Part shown: one piece after another, positions 1 to 9,058 of the stretch
Layout of the letters: every line of letters begins with the position of its first letter
Numbering within the stretch: the stretch's first letter is position 1
Origin: Candidatus Kuenenia hertensis
Lineage (GTDB): Bacteria; Planctomycetota; Brocadiia; Brocadiales; Brocadiaceae
Length of the DNA stretch: 40,984 nt
Direction of reading: 5' to 3'
NCBI GenBank assembly: GCA_021646465.1
Contig: SOET01000039.1
Location: 1 to 40,984, forward strand
The notes under the pieces: model-generated
The model's database searches: none
The model's input: the letters and a program-made list of their open reading frames with translations, nothing else
Told to the model about the DNA's origin: nothing
Translations under genes and position numbers: made by a program

Positions 1-2
1 AT

Positions 3-77
3 TTCAAAGAACATACAAAAAATTATGACTACGCAAATACTTATCCGGACAATACCGACTTTAACTTTAAAAAATAA
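3..77 (+). CDS. possible C-terminal end of a gene entering from the left edge
   Basis: Frame 3 is open from the window edge to a TAA at 75-77 and reads as a hydrophilic, Asn/Asp/Lys-rich tail of about 24 residues ending DFNFKK. The composition resembles a real protein terminus, but the piece is too short to assign. The next 227 bp up to the DUF362 gene show nothing I can support; a short open frame there (210-395) runs antisense into that gene and is not called. Confidence 0.3.
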   Translation, partial: FKEHTKNYDYANTYPDNTDFNFKK

Positions 78-304
78 ACATATTAATATTTAAGTTTACT
101 TTCCTTAAGGTAGTATTATTTGGGATAAGTTGTTTTTTGTCAAAGTATTAAGTGTAGTTTTCTTCCCAATCTGTTTTTCCGATTCGGCTTTTCAGGTAAC
201 AAACCTTATTTGAGAACGGATACTCGAGATTTACAAGATATCAGAGGAGGTGGTGAATTAAAAACACACGCTATCCTGATGTTGTCTTTTCTTACGGTAT
301 ATTT

Positions 305-1369
305 TTATATCCGGAGTTTTATGTACTCAATATCTTTCATATCAAATTTGCCTATTCCTTTCTTTTCTGCATTTGCGATATGTTTTGCTTTTTGAAAGAC
401 GGGGTTTAAGCGATTTTCCCTGCGTTTTGCATCTATTATATCAAGTCCGATCCTGTCTATTGCAACAGGATCCGTTCCGAAAAACAGTTGATCTTCATTC
501 CAGATAGTGTTGGGTGCTTTTGGCCTGGGACCTCCTGAAAAGCATGCCTGTAATGCGTCTACGATATGTAATCGTAATTTATCCTTAATGGCAGGATGGG
601 CACATACCTCAGCCGAAGCAGGGTCGCAATAATAAGGGGATGGATGAAACCGCGGGGTATTATTTATTACCCCAAATCCGATATTTTTGAGACATAAGGT
701 TACCCCGGCAATACCATGGTCTTTCATTACCGGCACATTAATAATCGCAGTTGCTTGTTGCGTGACAATCCTGCTGAAAAGTGATCTTGGGCCGTCATCC
801 TGACGTAATTTTTTGTCATCATTATGCGATTCATAATAAACATCTCTGTCATACCCGGTACTATGTTCCGTGCCATAATACCGTACTCCGCTGGTTCCTC
901 TGTTTAATTCATAGCCCGCGCTGACTAAATGTTCTTCAAAACGATCCCAGACGATAATATTATTTTCCTTTACCCCTGCGGCAACCAGGCCAAGTATGAT
1001 AGCATTTACAACCTCCGGCCGCGTAGAGAGCATTTTTCCGCCTATGGGGTTCACCTTGATACCTACAATATCCTCTGGCGTAAAAAAACAGCGCCAAGCG
1101 TCTTTAGTATTTTTTTTGCCGGTAAGCGCAAACATCCCTTCATCCACCATTTTTTGCACTCGTTTTTGATCGGGAGTTCCTTTGCTTATAATCCCGCGGT
1201 CTTTTACGGCAACTACTGTGCTTCTTTTTTTTTCATCAGGAACCGAATCTGCACCGATGGCTTCTCTCAGGCCGTTAATCCCTATAGAGCCTATTCCGAT
1301 GCCAACAGCGCCGATGGCGGTGTGCTTTAAAAAATCCCTGCGAGAAAAATGATTATTTGTAAAACCCAT
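305..1369 (-). CDS. Tat-exported DUF362 family protein
   Basis: A 354-residue protein whose N-terminus carries a twin-arginine signal (SRRDFLK at residues 9-15) followed by a Gly/Ile/Ala-rich hydrophobic stretch, so it is probably exported folded. The body resembles DUF362, a family often linked to iron-sulfur or redox chemistry; the biochemical role is unknown. The open frame extends 19 codons further upstream, but I chose the ATG at 1369 because AGGAG (1376-1380) lies 6 nt before it and the Tat motif then sits at the usual distance. The longer start would overlap the racemase-like gene. The gene follows that gene by 13 bp on the same strand, so the two are probably cotranscribed. Confidence 0.8.
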   Translation of the reverse strand: MGFTNNHFSRRDFLKHTAIGAVGIGIGSIGINGLREAIGADSVPDEKKRSTVVAVKDRGIISKGTPDQKRVQKMVDEGMFALTGKKNTKDAWRCFFTPEDIVGIKVNPIGGKMLSTRPEVVNAIILGLVAAGVKENNIIVWDRFEEHLVSAGYELNRGTSGVRYYGTEHSTGYDRDVYYESHNDDKKLRQDDGPRSLFSRIVTQQATAIINVPVMKDHGIAGVTLCLKNIGFGVINNTPRFHPSPYYCDPASAEVCAHPAIKDKLRLHIVDALQACFSGGPRPKAPNTIWNEDQLFFGTDPVAIDRIGLDIIDAKRRENRLNPVFQKAKHIANAEKKGIGKFDMKDIEYIKLRI

Positions 1370-1382
1370 AACATTCTCCTTA

Positions 1383-2189
1383 TTAAAAATCCAGGCATAT
1401 TTCCCGTATTTCTTCTTGAATCCCAAGTTTTCTTATTACTGTTTCGAGTGATCTCTTTTCCTGAGATGCTAATATCTCCAGACGTCCTTTTCCTGCCGCA
1501 GTAGTAAAATTTCCTTCCAATAGCTTTGTCGCTTTTTCGGCGACGAGCTTTGCCGGGTCTATTAAATGAAGCCCTGGCCTTAGTGTAGTAAAATATTCAT
1601 TTAAAAAAGGGAGATGTGTACTCGAAAGAGTAATTGTGTCAACTAAGTTATCAATTTCATCCAGCATTGAAAGTTCTTCTGAGATCACCTGACGGCTTTT
1701 TTCTTTATTTGATAAAAAATCCCCCGTTTCCACGAGCTCTACCATCCTGGAAGCATTAAATTTTGTAATCTTTACCGGAGACGGAATATTCTGCGATTGT
1801 ATATACTCGTCGAGTTCTAAACTCTTTACCGTGTTTTGCGTTGCCAAAATAGCGATATGTCCTGTTTTTGATACCGTTATTGCCTCATGTATCGGTGGAA
1901 ATACTCCTATAATTTCACTATCGTTTTTTTTGATTTCATGAAGCACCTGAATGGAAGGAGTATTGGAGGCAAGCACTATGAGCTTTGGGCTGAAATTTTT
2001 AGAAAGATACTCGATTGTGTTTTGAACAATGTTTAATAGTTCAGTATGTGTTTTTTTCCCATAAGGAAAGTGTTTTTTATCTGCGAGATAAATGTAATTC
2101 TCGCAGGGCAACGCATTTCTAATTTCCTTTATTATTGAAAGGCTTCCAACTCCTGAATCAAAAATTGCTATTGGGTTTTCGTTGTTCAT
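1383..2189 (-). CDS. glutamate racemase homologue with both catalytic cysteines replaced by serine
   Basis: A 268-residue member of the Asp/Glu racemase superfamily with the MurI signatures FDSGVG (residues 10-15), PYG (42-44) and a THLP motif (191-194). MurI makes D-glutamate for peptidoglycan using two cysteines, in the motifs ACNTA and GCTH. Here the equivalent segments read LASNTPS and LSSTHLP, so both cysteines are serine (S75, codon TCC; S190, codon AGT). The length is normal and the frame intact, so the fold is probably kept. Cys/Cys racemase chemistry should be lost or much weakened. A non-catalytic role, another substrate, or a separate true MurI elsewhere are all possible. Transcription probably continues into the DUF362 gene. 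Confidence 0.8.
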   Translation of the reverse strand: MNNENPIAIFDSGVGSLSIIKEIRNALPCENYIYLADKKHFPYGKKTHTELLNIVQNTIEYLSKNFSPKLIVLASNTPSIQVLHEIKKNDSEIIGVFPPIHEAITVSKTGHIAILATQNTVKSLELDEYIQSQNIPSPVKITKFNASRMVELVETGDFLSNKEKSRQVISEELSMLDEIDNLVDTITLSSTHLPFLNEYFTTLRPGLHLIDPAKLVAEKATKLLEGNFTTAAGKGRLEILASQEKRSLETVIRKLGIQEEIREICLDF

Positions 2190-2851
2190 AAATGTCTGTT
2201 GTTAATTATAATTATTACTGATTTCGGAACTACATTATTTTTATTGGTGATATATTCAGGAAAACAATAATATTTTACCTTCGTAACAATGTTTATGCAA
2301 AAAAATACTGAATGGAGAATTGTAAAATATCTTTGCAATAAAACCTGAAACTGTGTTTTCATATGATTCCATGAATGAGGAACTAGTGCATTTCAGCCAA
2401 TTTTTTATCTGAAAAGTTATTTGTAAAGGCATAATATATTGCTAAATAATCACATACGAAAAAATTCATCATTTTGGCACAAAAAATGCGCATTGCTTAT
2501 GAACAAGTACAAGAAATAAAAGTATTAAAAGCGGAACAAAAACAACTTCTCCCGAAAAAAATTCGTTGCTTTTTGCTCAAAAGAGTAATTTTCCGCATTT
2601 TTTTCGCTTAATGCCGCCTTGCTATCTTTTATAAAATTTTTTTTTAAAAGGACGAGGAGTAGGGCACACATAACTCTTTATTTTTTAAAAGGTTACAATT
2701 TACGTTGAATTTGATCTGTTTATTGGGAATAAAGTTTGCTTTCGTCAGTAAAGGGGGTGAAATATGAAATCTACAAAATAAAATACGAGTCGTCTATAGA
2801 AATAAAGATAGCTGATATTTTGTTATGATTTATTGGGAGGGAGAACCCAGA
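2190..2851. other. long AT-rich intergenic leader between divergent genes
   Basis: About 660 bp separate the racemase-like gene from the chemoreceptor. I see no supported protein gene. It holds a sigma-54-like promoter (2476-2491), a five-codon mini-ORF behind a strong ribosome-binding site (2764-2781), and several A/T runs. No riboswitch consensus was recognised. Confidence 0.5.
2476..2491 (+). promoter_or_regulatory. candidate sigma-54 (-24/-12) promoter
   Basis: TGGCAC at 2476-2481 and TGC at 2488-2490 place GG and GC exactly 10 nt apart, as in the RpoN consensus TGGCAC-N5-TTGC; one T of the -12 element is an A. It points toward the chemoreceptor and would give a leader of about 350 nt. 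No activator-binding site was identified. Confidence 0.4.
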
Positions 2852-5800
2852 ATGAAGATGTCCTTAACGGCAAAAATAATTCTATTGTTTGTCATGGCGG
2901 GAGTAATACCCTTAATTGCCATAGGTGTGTTGAGTTATATAAATTCCAGCAGAGCATTAGAAAAACAGGCATACAACCAGTTACAGGGGGTACGCGAAAT
3001 AAAAAAGGCGCAAATAGAGCAGTTTTTCCGTGAACGTGAAGGTGATATGGGGGTACTGGTTGATACCGTCGGTACACTGCGAAAAGAGGCTTTTGAAAAA
3101 CTTGTTGCAATTCGTGAAGTAAAGAAAGCCGAGGTAGAACGATACTTTCAAACGATAAGCGATCAGGTTGTTTCCTTCTCTGAAGATAAAATGATCGTCG
3201 ATGCTATGCGCCAGTTTAAAGAATCTCTCCGAAATGTTCGTGCAGAAAATACGGTAAGTAATGAAACCTTTGAGCATATGAAGAATGAAGTGCTTTCATA
3301 TTACACCGGAGAGTTTACTTCGGAATACAAAGAAAAAAACCAAGGGAAAACACCCAATATAAATAACTATTTTACAATGCTGGATGAAGATTCCATAGTG
3401 CTCCAATATTATTATATCCGTGATAATAAGAATCCCCTCGGTTCAAAGCATTTGCTTGATCGGGCAAACGATAATTCTCAATACAGCAAAATACACCAAA
3501 AGATACATCCTATATTGAGAAATTATTTGGAGAGGTTTGGGTTTTACGATATTTTCCTCGCAGACTCGGAAACAGGAGATATCGTGTATTCGGTATTCAA
3601 AGAATTGGACTACACCACCTCGCTCATCGATGGCCCTTACGCCAAGACCAATTTTGGTGAGGCATTTCGCAGGGCAAATGCGGCTGCAAGCAATGATACA
3701 GTGGTATTGGTAGACTACGCGTCATACACTCCCTCATATGAGGCTCCGGCAAGTTTTATTGCATCTCCCATATTTGACGAAAACAACAAAAAGATAGGTG
3801 TTGCGATGTTTCAGATGCCTATAGACCGCCTGAATGCCATAATGGGCGAACGGTCAGGGTTGGGGAAAACGGGAGAGACATATCTGGTGGGTCCTGACAA
3901 ACTTATGAGATCGGATTCTTATCTTGATCCGGAGAATCATACGGTAATAGCATCGTTCAGGAATCCCGTAAAGGGTAATGTGGATACAGACGCTTTACAT
4001 TCTGCGCTTGCTGGTAAAAAGGGAGCAGAGGTAATAAAAGACTACAACAACAATCCAGTGCTTTCCGCCTATACTCCGGTAAAAGTGGGAGGATTGACGT
4101 GGGCGCTTCTTGCCGAGATAGATGTAGCAGAAGCATTCTGTCCTTTTGACAGCGATGGAAAGTACTTTTTTGCCAAATATATTGAAAAATACGGATATTA
4201 CGATCTGTTTCTCATAAATCCCGACGGGTATGTATTTTATACAGTAACCAGGGAGGCAGACTACCAGACCAACATGGTAGACGGGAAATACAGCAGTTCC
4301 AACCTGGGGAAACTTACACGCAAGGTATTGGAAACAAAGCAATTCTGTCTTGCCGACTTCGAACCCTATGCCCCGAGTAACGGAGAACCGGCATCCTTCA
4401 TCGCACAGCCTGTCATAAACAACGGCAAAGTGGAGGCAATCGTAGCGCTCCAACTTTCCATTGACGCGATAAATGGTATCATGATGCAACGCGAAGGCAT
4501 GGGAGAAACGGGAGAAACGTACCTTGTTGGTAACGACAAACTTATGAGATCGGATTCCTATCTCGATCCAAATAACCATACGGTAAAGGCTTCCTTTGCC
4601 AACCCTGCAAAGGGAAAGGTGGATACGGAAGCGAGCAGGGATGCATTGGCGGGAAATACCGGTTCAAGGATTATTATCGACTATAACGGGAATCCGGTGT
4701 TATCTTCCTACACTCCTATTAAGGTTGGAGACACAACATGGGCGCTGCTTGCAGAGATCGACAAGGCGGAGGCATTTGCCGCGGTAAACAAACTTGGCAT
4801 GTGGATGATCGTCATCGGCGCCTTGTCCGGCGGGTTTGTGGCAGGGCTGGGATTCATTGTAATCAAACTGACGAACAGGATATCGAGCCTGTTCAAAAAC
4901 CTCCTTGCGGAATTGACGGGAAGCGCGACACAGCTTGCGTCAGCGTCGGAACAGATATCGGCGTCAAGCCAGAGCCTTTCGGAGGCTACCTCAGAGCAGG
5001 CAGCATCCATAGAAGAAACGTCTTCAACAATGGAAGAGATGTCGTCAATGACGAAGCAAAACGCAGACAATGCGAAGGAGGCAGCGTCCCTTGCAAAACA
5101 GTGTAATGATTCGGTGGAAAAAGGAAACCAGGCGGTAGTGGGCACGGTTGAAAACGGAAACAGTGCGGTGATAGAAATGGCAGGGGCGATGAATGAGATA
5201 TCGGAGAGTAGCGGAAAGATTGCGGACATTATAAAGATCATAGAGGGGATAGCGTTCCAGACGAACCTGCTTGCATTAAACGCAGCGGTAGAAGCAGCGA
5301 GGGCAGGGGAGCATGGGAGAGGGTTTGCGGTGGTGGCCGAAGAGGTGAGGAATCTTGCGCAGAAGAGTTCTACGGCAGCGAAGGATATAACGGCGCTGAT
5401 AACGGATAGTGTGAAGAAGGCGGAGACGGGGAAGGAGTTGGTGGATAAGACAAAAGGGGTATTGTCGAGCGCGGTTGAACAGGTGAAAGAGGTATTTTCC
5501 GGAGTAGTGGAACAGGTTCAGAAGGTGGTGCAATTGGTGGATGAGATATCGACCGCCTCGGAGGAGCAGTCGAACGGGATAGATCAGATAGGGAAGACGG
5601 TGCAGCAGATGGATCAGGTGACGCAACAGAATGCGGCAAATGCGGAGCAGACGGCGGCGGCAAGCGAAGAACTCACGGCGCAGGCGCAAGCGCTGAATGA
5701 TTTGGTGGATAAGATAGCAATAGAGGTAAATACGGGGAGCGATTTGAAGGAAGAGGAAAGGAAGGCGGTGACGGCTCCGGCAGCGGGAAAGAGGCAGGCA

Positions 5801-5935
5801 ATCCCTGCGGCGGAAATAGCGGCGACAGTAAGGAAAAAACCTGCGCTGAAAGGAAACGGTAAGGAGGCTGCACAAACAAAGACAAACCCGCGAAACATAA
5901 TTCCTATGGAAGATGATGATTTTAATGATTTTTAA
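2852..5935 (+). CDS. methyl-accepting chemotaxis protein with tandem duplicated Cache-like sensor modules
   Basis: A transmembrane chemoreceptor of about 1027 residues. The start at 2852 follows GGGAGGGAG (2835-2843) at normal spacing; an upstream ATG at 2825 has no such site. Order: N-terminal membrane helix, helical region, large extracytoplasmic part with two related dCache-like modules (shared GETYLVG, DKLMRSDSYLDP and TWALLAEID motifs, about 3870-4130 and 4508-4780), second membrane helix (about 4799-4866), then the cytoplasmic signalling coiled coil. The conserved hairpin tip, with AFQTNLLALNAAVEAARAGE, lies near 5255-5320. No clear HAMP domain separates TM2 from the coiled coil. The tail ends in an acidic stretch, DDDFNDF, rather than a recognisable CheR-binding pentapeptide. 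The ligand is unknown; Cache modules usually bind small organic molecules. Confidence 0.93.
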   Translation: MKMSLTAKIILLFVMAGVIPLIAIGVLSYINSSRALEKQAYNQLQGVREIKKAQIEQFFREREGDMGVLVDTVGTLRKEAFEKLVAIREVKKAEVERYFQTISDQVVSFSEDKMIVDAMRQFKESLRNVRAENTVSNETFEHMKNEVLSYYTGEFTSEYKEKNQGKTPNINNYFTMLDEDSIVLQYYYIRDNKNPLGSKHLLDRANDNSQYSKIHQKIHPILRNYLERFGFYDIFLADSETGDIVYSVFKELDYTTSLIDGPYAKTNFGEAFRRANAAASNDTVVLVDYASYTPSYEAPASFIASPIFDENNKKIGVAMFQMPIDRLNAIMGERSGLGKTGETYLVGPDKLMRSDSYLDPENHTVIASFRNPVKGNVDTDALHSALAGKKGAEVIKDYNNNPVLSAYTPVKVGGLTWALLAEIDVAEAFCPFDSDGKYFFAKYIEKYGYYDLFLINPDGYVFYTVTREADYQTNMVDGKYSSSNLGKLTRKVLETKQFCLADFEPYAPSNGEPASFIAQPVINNGKVEAIVALQLSIDAINGIMMQREGMGETGETYLVGNDKLMRSDSYLDPNNHTVKASFANPAKGKVDTEASRDALAGNTGSRIIIDYNGNPVLSSYTPIKVGDTTWALLAEIDKAEAFAAVNKLGMWMIVIGALSGGFVAGLGFIVIKLTNRISSLFKNLLAELTGSATQLASASEQISASSQSLSEATSEQAASIEETSSTMEEMSSMTKQNADNAKEAASLAKQCNDSVEKGNQAVVGTVENGNSAVIEMAGAMNEISESSGKIADIIKIIEGIAFQTNLLALNAAVEAARAGEHGRGFAVVAEEVRNLAQKSSTAAKDITALITDSVKKAETGKELVDKTKGVLSSAVEQVKEVFSGVVEQVQKVVQLVDEISTASEEQSNGIDQIGKTVQQMDQVTQQNAANAEQTAAASEELTAQAQALNDLVDKIAIEVNTGSDLKEEERKAVTAPAAGKRQAIPAAEIAATVRKKPALKGNGKEAAQTKTNPRNIIPMEDDDFNDF

Positions 5936-5976
5936 TAGTGATTCCTGTGTAGTGTCTAACTAAATAGTTGTCAAAT

Positions 5977-6011
5977 CCTGCCTGCACCAGCTAACACCGG
6001 GTGCAGGCGGG
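5977..6011 (+). terminator. GC-rich hairpin after the chemoreceptor gene
   Basis: A 12-bp stem (5977-5988 with 6000-6011, one T-G pair) encloses an 11-nt loop. No T tract follows, so it is either a factor-dependent terminator or an mRNA-stabilising or REP-like hairpin between the chemoreceptor and the response regulator. Confidence 0.4.
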
Positions 6012-6083
6012 AAACCTGCGGTTGTTAACAGGTGTATTTTCCGATGTAAAAATTGTTTTTAGGTTTGTTGCAACCAGATTACG

Positions 6084-6458
6084 ATGGCAAAACCAAAATT
6101 GTTATTAGTAGACGATGATAAAAACGCTCTTGATGGTTTGAAAAAAATTCTATCACGTTATGGATATGCCGTTTCTGGTGTTATTTCAGGAGATGCGGCG
6201 CTGGATGTTTTGTTGCAAAAAAAATTTGATATTATCATAACAGACTTAAATTTGCCGGGAATGGGTGGTTTGACGTTAATCCAGGAAATAAGAAAGAGAG
6301 AATTGCCCGTATCAATAATTGTTCTTACGGCATATGATGAGGATATCGCAATAAATACAAAAAAATATGGAGTGGATGATTATCTTGCAAAACCGGTAAA
6401 TGTAGATAAACTTGAGTTGGCGCTTGAAAGGTTGTGGGAAAGACAAAAAACCAGTTAA
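6084..6458 (+). CDS. single-domain response regulator (receiver only)
   Basis: A 124-residue CheY-like receiver domain with no output domain. The expected residues are visible: acidic D10/D11 in LLVDDD, phospho-acceptor D54 in TDLNLPGMGG, T82 in LTAY, and K103 in LAKPVN. It lies 148 bp downstream of the chemoreceptor on the same strand, separated by a hairpin. A link to chemotaxis or to a two-component phosphorelay is plausible, but no kinase is present. The conserved switch residues suggest a functional phosphorylation site. The promoter is not obvious. Confidence 0.92.
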   Translation: MAKPKLLLVDDDKNALDGLKKILSRYGYAVSGVISGDAALDVLLQKKFDIIITDLNLPGMGGLTLIQEIRKRELPVSIIVLTAYDEDIAINTKKYGVDDYLAKPVNVDKLELALERLWERQKTS

Positions 6459-6496
6459 AAATGTTTTTTTCTGGCTGTTCCTTAGAAACATAATAA

Positions 6497-7399
6497 ATGA
6501 ATTTTGAATCACAGAAGATAAACACACTCATTCAACTTGCTATCCAGGAGGATATTGGCCCGGGCGATATCACAACGGAAAGCATTTTTTCCCCCCATTT
6601 AATGGGTGAAGGGGAATTCATTGCAAAGGAAGACGGAATCATCGCAGGATTGCCTGTCATTGGTCACTTTTTTTCAAAAATTGATGAAAATATTTTTTTG
6701 AAAACGTTTATTTCGGATGGAACGTTTGTCAAAAAGGGTGAAGTCTTTGCTTCCGTCAATGGCAGGGTGCAGTCATTGCTTTCAGGAGAAAGAATTGCTT
6801 TGAATTTTCTTCAGCGGCTTTCCGGCATTGCGACTTTTACTGCGCAATTTGTTGAAAAAGTGAAACCCCTGAAAGTAGCAATTATGGATACAAGAAAAAC
6901 AGTTCCCGGCTGGCGTTATTTGGAAAAGTATGCTGTTACCATGGGCGGGGGAGTAAATCACCGGATGGGTCTTTATGATCAGGTGCTCATAAAAGACAAC
7001 CACCTGGATTTTATGAAAAAGGAGTTATCGGCGGAGGAAATTGCAGATGCCAGTGTTATCAAAAAAACAATTTCAAAGGTGAGAAGAAAAACCGGAAGTA
7101 ATATTTTAATTGAAGTGGAGACGCGTACGTTGACTGAAGTGGAAGATGCAATTAATGCAGGAGCTGACGTTATATTACTTGATAACATGAATCCTGCCGG
7201 GATAAAAAAAGCCGTTTCACTGGTCAAAAATTGCAAATATGGAAAGGAATCGTATCGGCCCTTAACAGAAGCCTCCGGGAATATTACCTTAGATAATGTG
7301 AAATCAATCGCTGAGACAGGCGTTGATCGTATTTCCATCGGAGCCCTTACCCACTCTGCAAAGGCATTGGATATTTCATTAAAAATTTCCCGGAAGTAG
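6497..7399 (+). CDS. nadC: nicotinate-nucleotide pyrophosphorylase (quinolinate phosphoribosyltransferase)
   Basis: Converts quinolinate and PRPP to nicotinate mononucleotide, CO2 and pyrophosphate in de novo NAD synthesis. The 300-residue length is typical. Diagnostic segments: EDIGPGDITTES near the N-terminus, DTRKTVPG followed by GGGVNHRMGLYDQVLIKDNH, then IEVETRTLTE, VILLDNM, and SGNI with ISIGALTHS at the C-terminus. DTRKT-PG and the HR/KDNH residues form the phosphoribosyl and quinolinate site. The gene starts 38 bp after the response regulator and converges with purD, leaving 7 bp between stop codons; I see no terminator there. No strong ribosome-binding site precedes the ATG. Confidence 0.96.
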   Translation: MNFESQKINTLIQLAIQEDIGPGDITTESIFSPHLMGEGEFIAKEDGIIAGLPVIGHFFSKIDENIFLKTFISDGTFVKKGEVFASVNGRVQSLLSGERIALNFLQRLSGIATFTAQFVEKVKPLKVAIMDTRKTVPGWRYLEKYAVTMGGGVNHRMGLYDQVLIKDNHLDFMKKELSAEEIADASVIKKTISKVRRKTGSNILIEVETRTLTEVEDAINAGADVILLDNMNPAGIKKAVSLVKNCKYGKESYRPLTEASGNITLDNVKSIAETGVDRISIGALTHSAKALDISLKISRK

Positions 7400-7406
7400 T
7401 CTTTCA

Positions 7407-8672
7407 TTAACTGGCGTTAATGCCAATATCTTTTCTGTAATACATACCCTCAAAAGTCAAACTGTTAATTGCGCTGTAAGCGATGGTTCTTGCTTCACTC
7501 ACGTCCTTTCCCAATGCCGTTACCCCCAGGACACGCCCTCCGCTTGTTACGATATTGCCGTTATCCTTAGCAGTACCAGCGTGAAATACCTGTACGTTTT
7601 TAAATGCTTTCACGGATTGTAATCCGGAAATGGGCAGTCCCTTCTTGTATCTTCCAGGATATCCCTTTGACGCCAATACCACACAAACTGAATGGCTGTC
7701 ATACCATTCAATTTCTGCCTTATCCAAAGAGTTGTTGATAGCAGCCATGAAAAGTGATACCAGATCGCTCTTCATCCTTACCAGAAGGGCCTGAGTTTCC
7801 GGGTCTCCAAATCTCGCATTAAACTCAAGTACCTTTGGTCCTGCATTTGTGATCATCAGGCCCGCATAAATAATACCATTGTAAGGACGATTTTCTCTTT
7901 TCATGGCATGGACGATTGGTACTAAGACATTTTCCTCTATATAAAGCTGCAGGTCATTGGTAATGAGAGGCGAGGGAGAATATGCCCCCATGCCCCCAGT
8001 ATTGGGGCCTTTATTTCCATCATAAATCGCTTTATGATCTCTTGCAGAAGAAAACGGGATAATAGTCTGCCCGTCAGTAATAGCAAGGATAGATACTTCT
8101 TCACCCTGGAGACATTCTTCTATCACCACTTTATCCCCTGCACTGCCGAATATCTTTTCCACCATTATCTCTTGTAAATGCTCCTGTGCCTCCTCAAGCG
8201 TTTTACATACAAAAACGCCTTTTCCCTTAGCCAGGCCATCTGCTTTAAGCACAATGGGGACAGAACATTTTTCCAGATATTTTTCAGCCTTTTTTATGTC
8301 TTCGAATACGCGAAAGTCGGCAGTGGGAATGCCGTGCTTCCTCATAATATTTTTTGCAAAGACCTTGCTTCCTTCAATAATGGATGCCCTTTTGCTGGGG
8401 CCGAAAATATTGAGTTTGCCGTCCTTAAATTTATCAACTATGCCTGCCAACAATGGATCTTCAGGGCCGACAACGGTCAAATCGATTTTTTGTTTGGAAG
8501 CGAAATAAAAAAGGTCTTCTATATTGTCGGCGTCGATATCAACGCATTCGGCAACTTCTGCGATTCCGGGATTTCCGGGAGCACAAAATATTTTTTTTAC
8601 CCTCGGCGATTGTGCTATCTTCCATGCGATAGCATGTTCTCTTCCGCCGCTTCCGATAATCAGTATTTTCAT
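7407..8672 (-). CDS. purD: phosphoribosylamine--glycine ligase (GARS)
   Basis: ATP-grasp enzyme of purine synthesis: phosphoribosylamine + glycine + ATP gives GAR. It is 421 residues, full length for the monofunctional bacterial form. Motifs: ILIIGSGGREHA at the N-terminus, VGPEDPL, FGPSK, the ATP-grasp segment VLKADGLAKGKGV, ARDHKA, GPNTGGMGAYSP, and the metal-binding EFNARFGDPETQ. A GAGGTGA site precedes the ATG by 9 nt. No other purine gene is adjacent, so it appears to be a lone transcription unit, diverging from the initiator tRNA. Confidence 0.97.
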   Translation of the reverse strand: MKILIIGSGGREHAIAWKIAQSPRVKKIFCAPGNPGIAEVAECVDIDADNIEDLFYFASKQKIDLTVVGPEDPLLAGIVDKFKDGKLNIFGPSKRASIIEGSKVFAKNIMRKHGIPTADFRVFEDIKKAEKYLEKCSVPIVLKADGLAKGKGVFVCKTLEEAQEHLQEIMVEKIFGSAGDKVVIEECLQGEEVSILAITDGQTIIPFSSARDHKAIYDGNKGPNTGGMGAYSPSPLITNDLQLYIEENVLVPIVHAMKRENRPYNGIIYAGLMITNAGPKVLEFNARFGDPETQALLVRMKSDLVSLFMAAINNSLDKAEIEWYDSHSVCVVLASKGYPGRYKKGLPISGLQSVKAFKNVQVFHAGTAKDNGNIVTSGGRVLGVTALGKDVSEARTIAYSAINSLTFEGMYYRKDIGINAS

Positions 8673-8764
8673 GTATATTATTCACCTCATTGTAATTGGA
8701 TCGTATTAAGTAATTTGAAACATTCTATCAGAATAAGGAAGAAAAAAGGAAAGTTTTTTTGCTC

Positions 8765-8792
8765 TTGACAGTTTTGCATTGGCTGATATACT
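8765..8792 (+). promoter_or_regulatory. sigma-70 promoter for the initiator tRNA
   Basis: A perfect -35 TTGACA (8765-8770) and -10 TATACT (8787-8792) with a 16-nt spacer. Predicted transcription starts near 8799, about 58 nt upstream of the mature tRNA, as expected for a strongly expressed stable RNA. Confidence 0.8.
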
Positions 8793-8856
8793 GATTTCAG
8801 TAACTGCACACAAAAATGTACAATTTGTTTTAATTATGCTATTTACACTTTGGCAA

Positions 8857-8933
<77 letters not shown>

Positions 8934-8941
8934 AATAACAT

Positions 8942-8977
8942 AAGGGATTGCGGCTTCTGCCGTGATCCCTTTTTTTT
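8942..8977 (+). terminator. Rho-independent terminator of the tRNA gene
   Basis: AAGGGAT (8942-8948) pairs with ATCCCTT (8965-8971). The inner CGGC/GCCG stem has a TTCT loop, and eight T residues (8970-8977) follow. It starts 9 nt after the CCA end. Confidence 0.9.
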
Positions 8978-9058
8978 GTCTACAGTACTAAAATTATACT
9001 AGTTTTTTTCAGTCTCATTTCGTTTTTTGACTTCTCCTGGCGCATGCATAAAAAATAC

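Noticed and set aside
1370-1426. Longer start for the DUF362 protein.
   Set aside because: It would overlap the racemase-like gene and push the Tat motif away from the N-terminus; AGGAG fits the ATG at 1369.
2487-2615. A roughly 42-codon frame starting inside the sigma-54-like promoter.
   Set aside because: It begins within the promoter element, lacks a ribosome-binding site and looks like AT-rich noise.
4708-5875. Long antisense open frames opposite the chemoreceptor signalling domain.
   Set aside because: They mirror the regular GC-richer codon pattern of the coiled coil; their translations are low-complexity and have no start signals.
5936-6083. Riboswitch between the chemoreceptor and the response regulator.
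   Set aside because: Only one GC hairpin is seen; no known aptamer consensus is visible.
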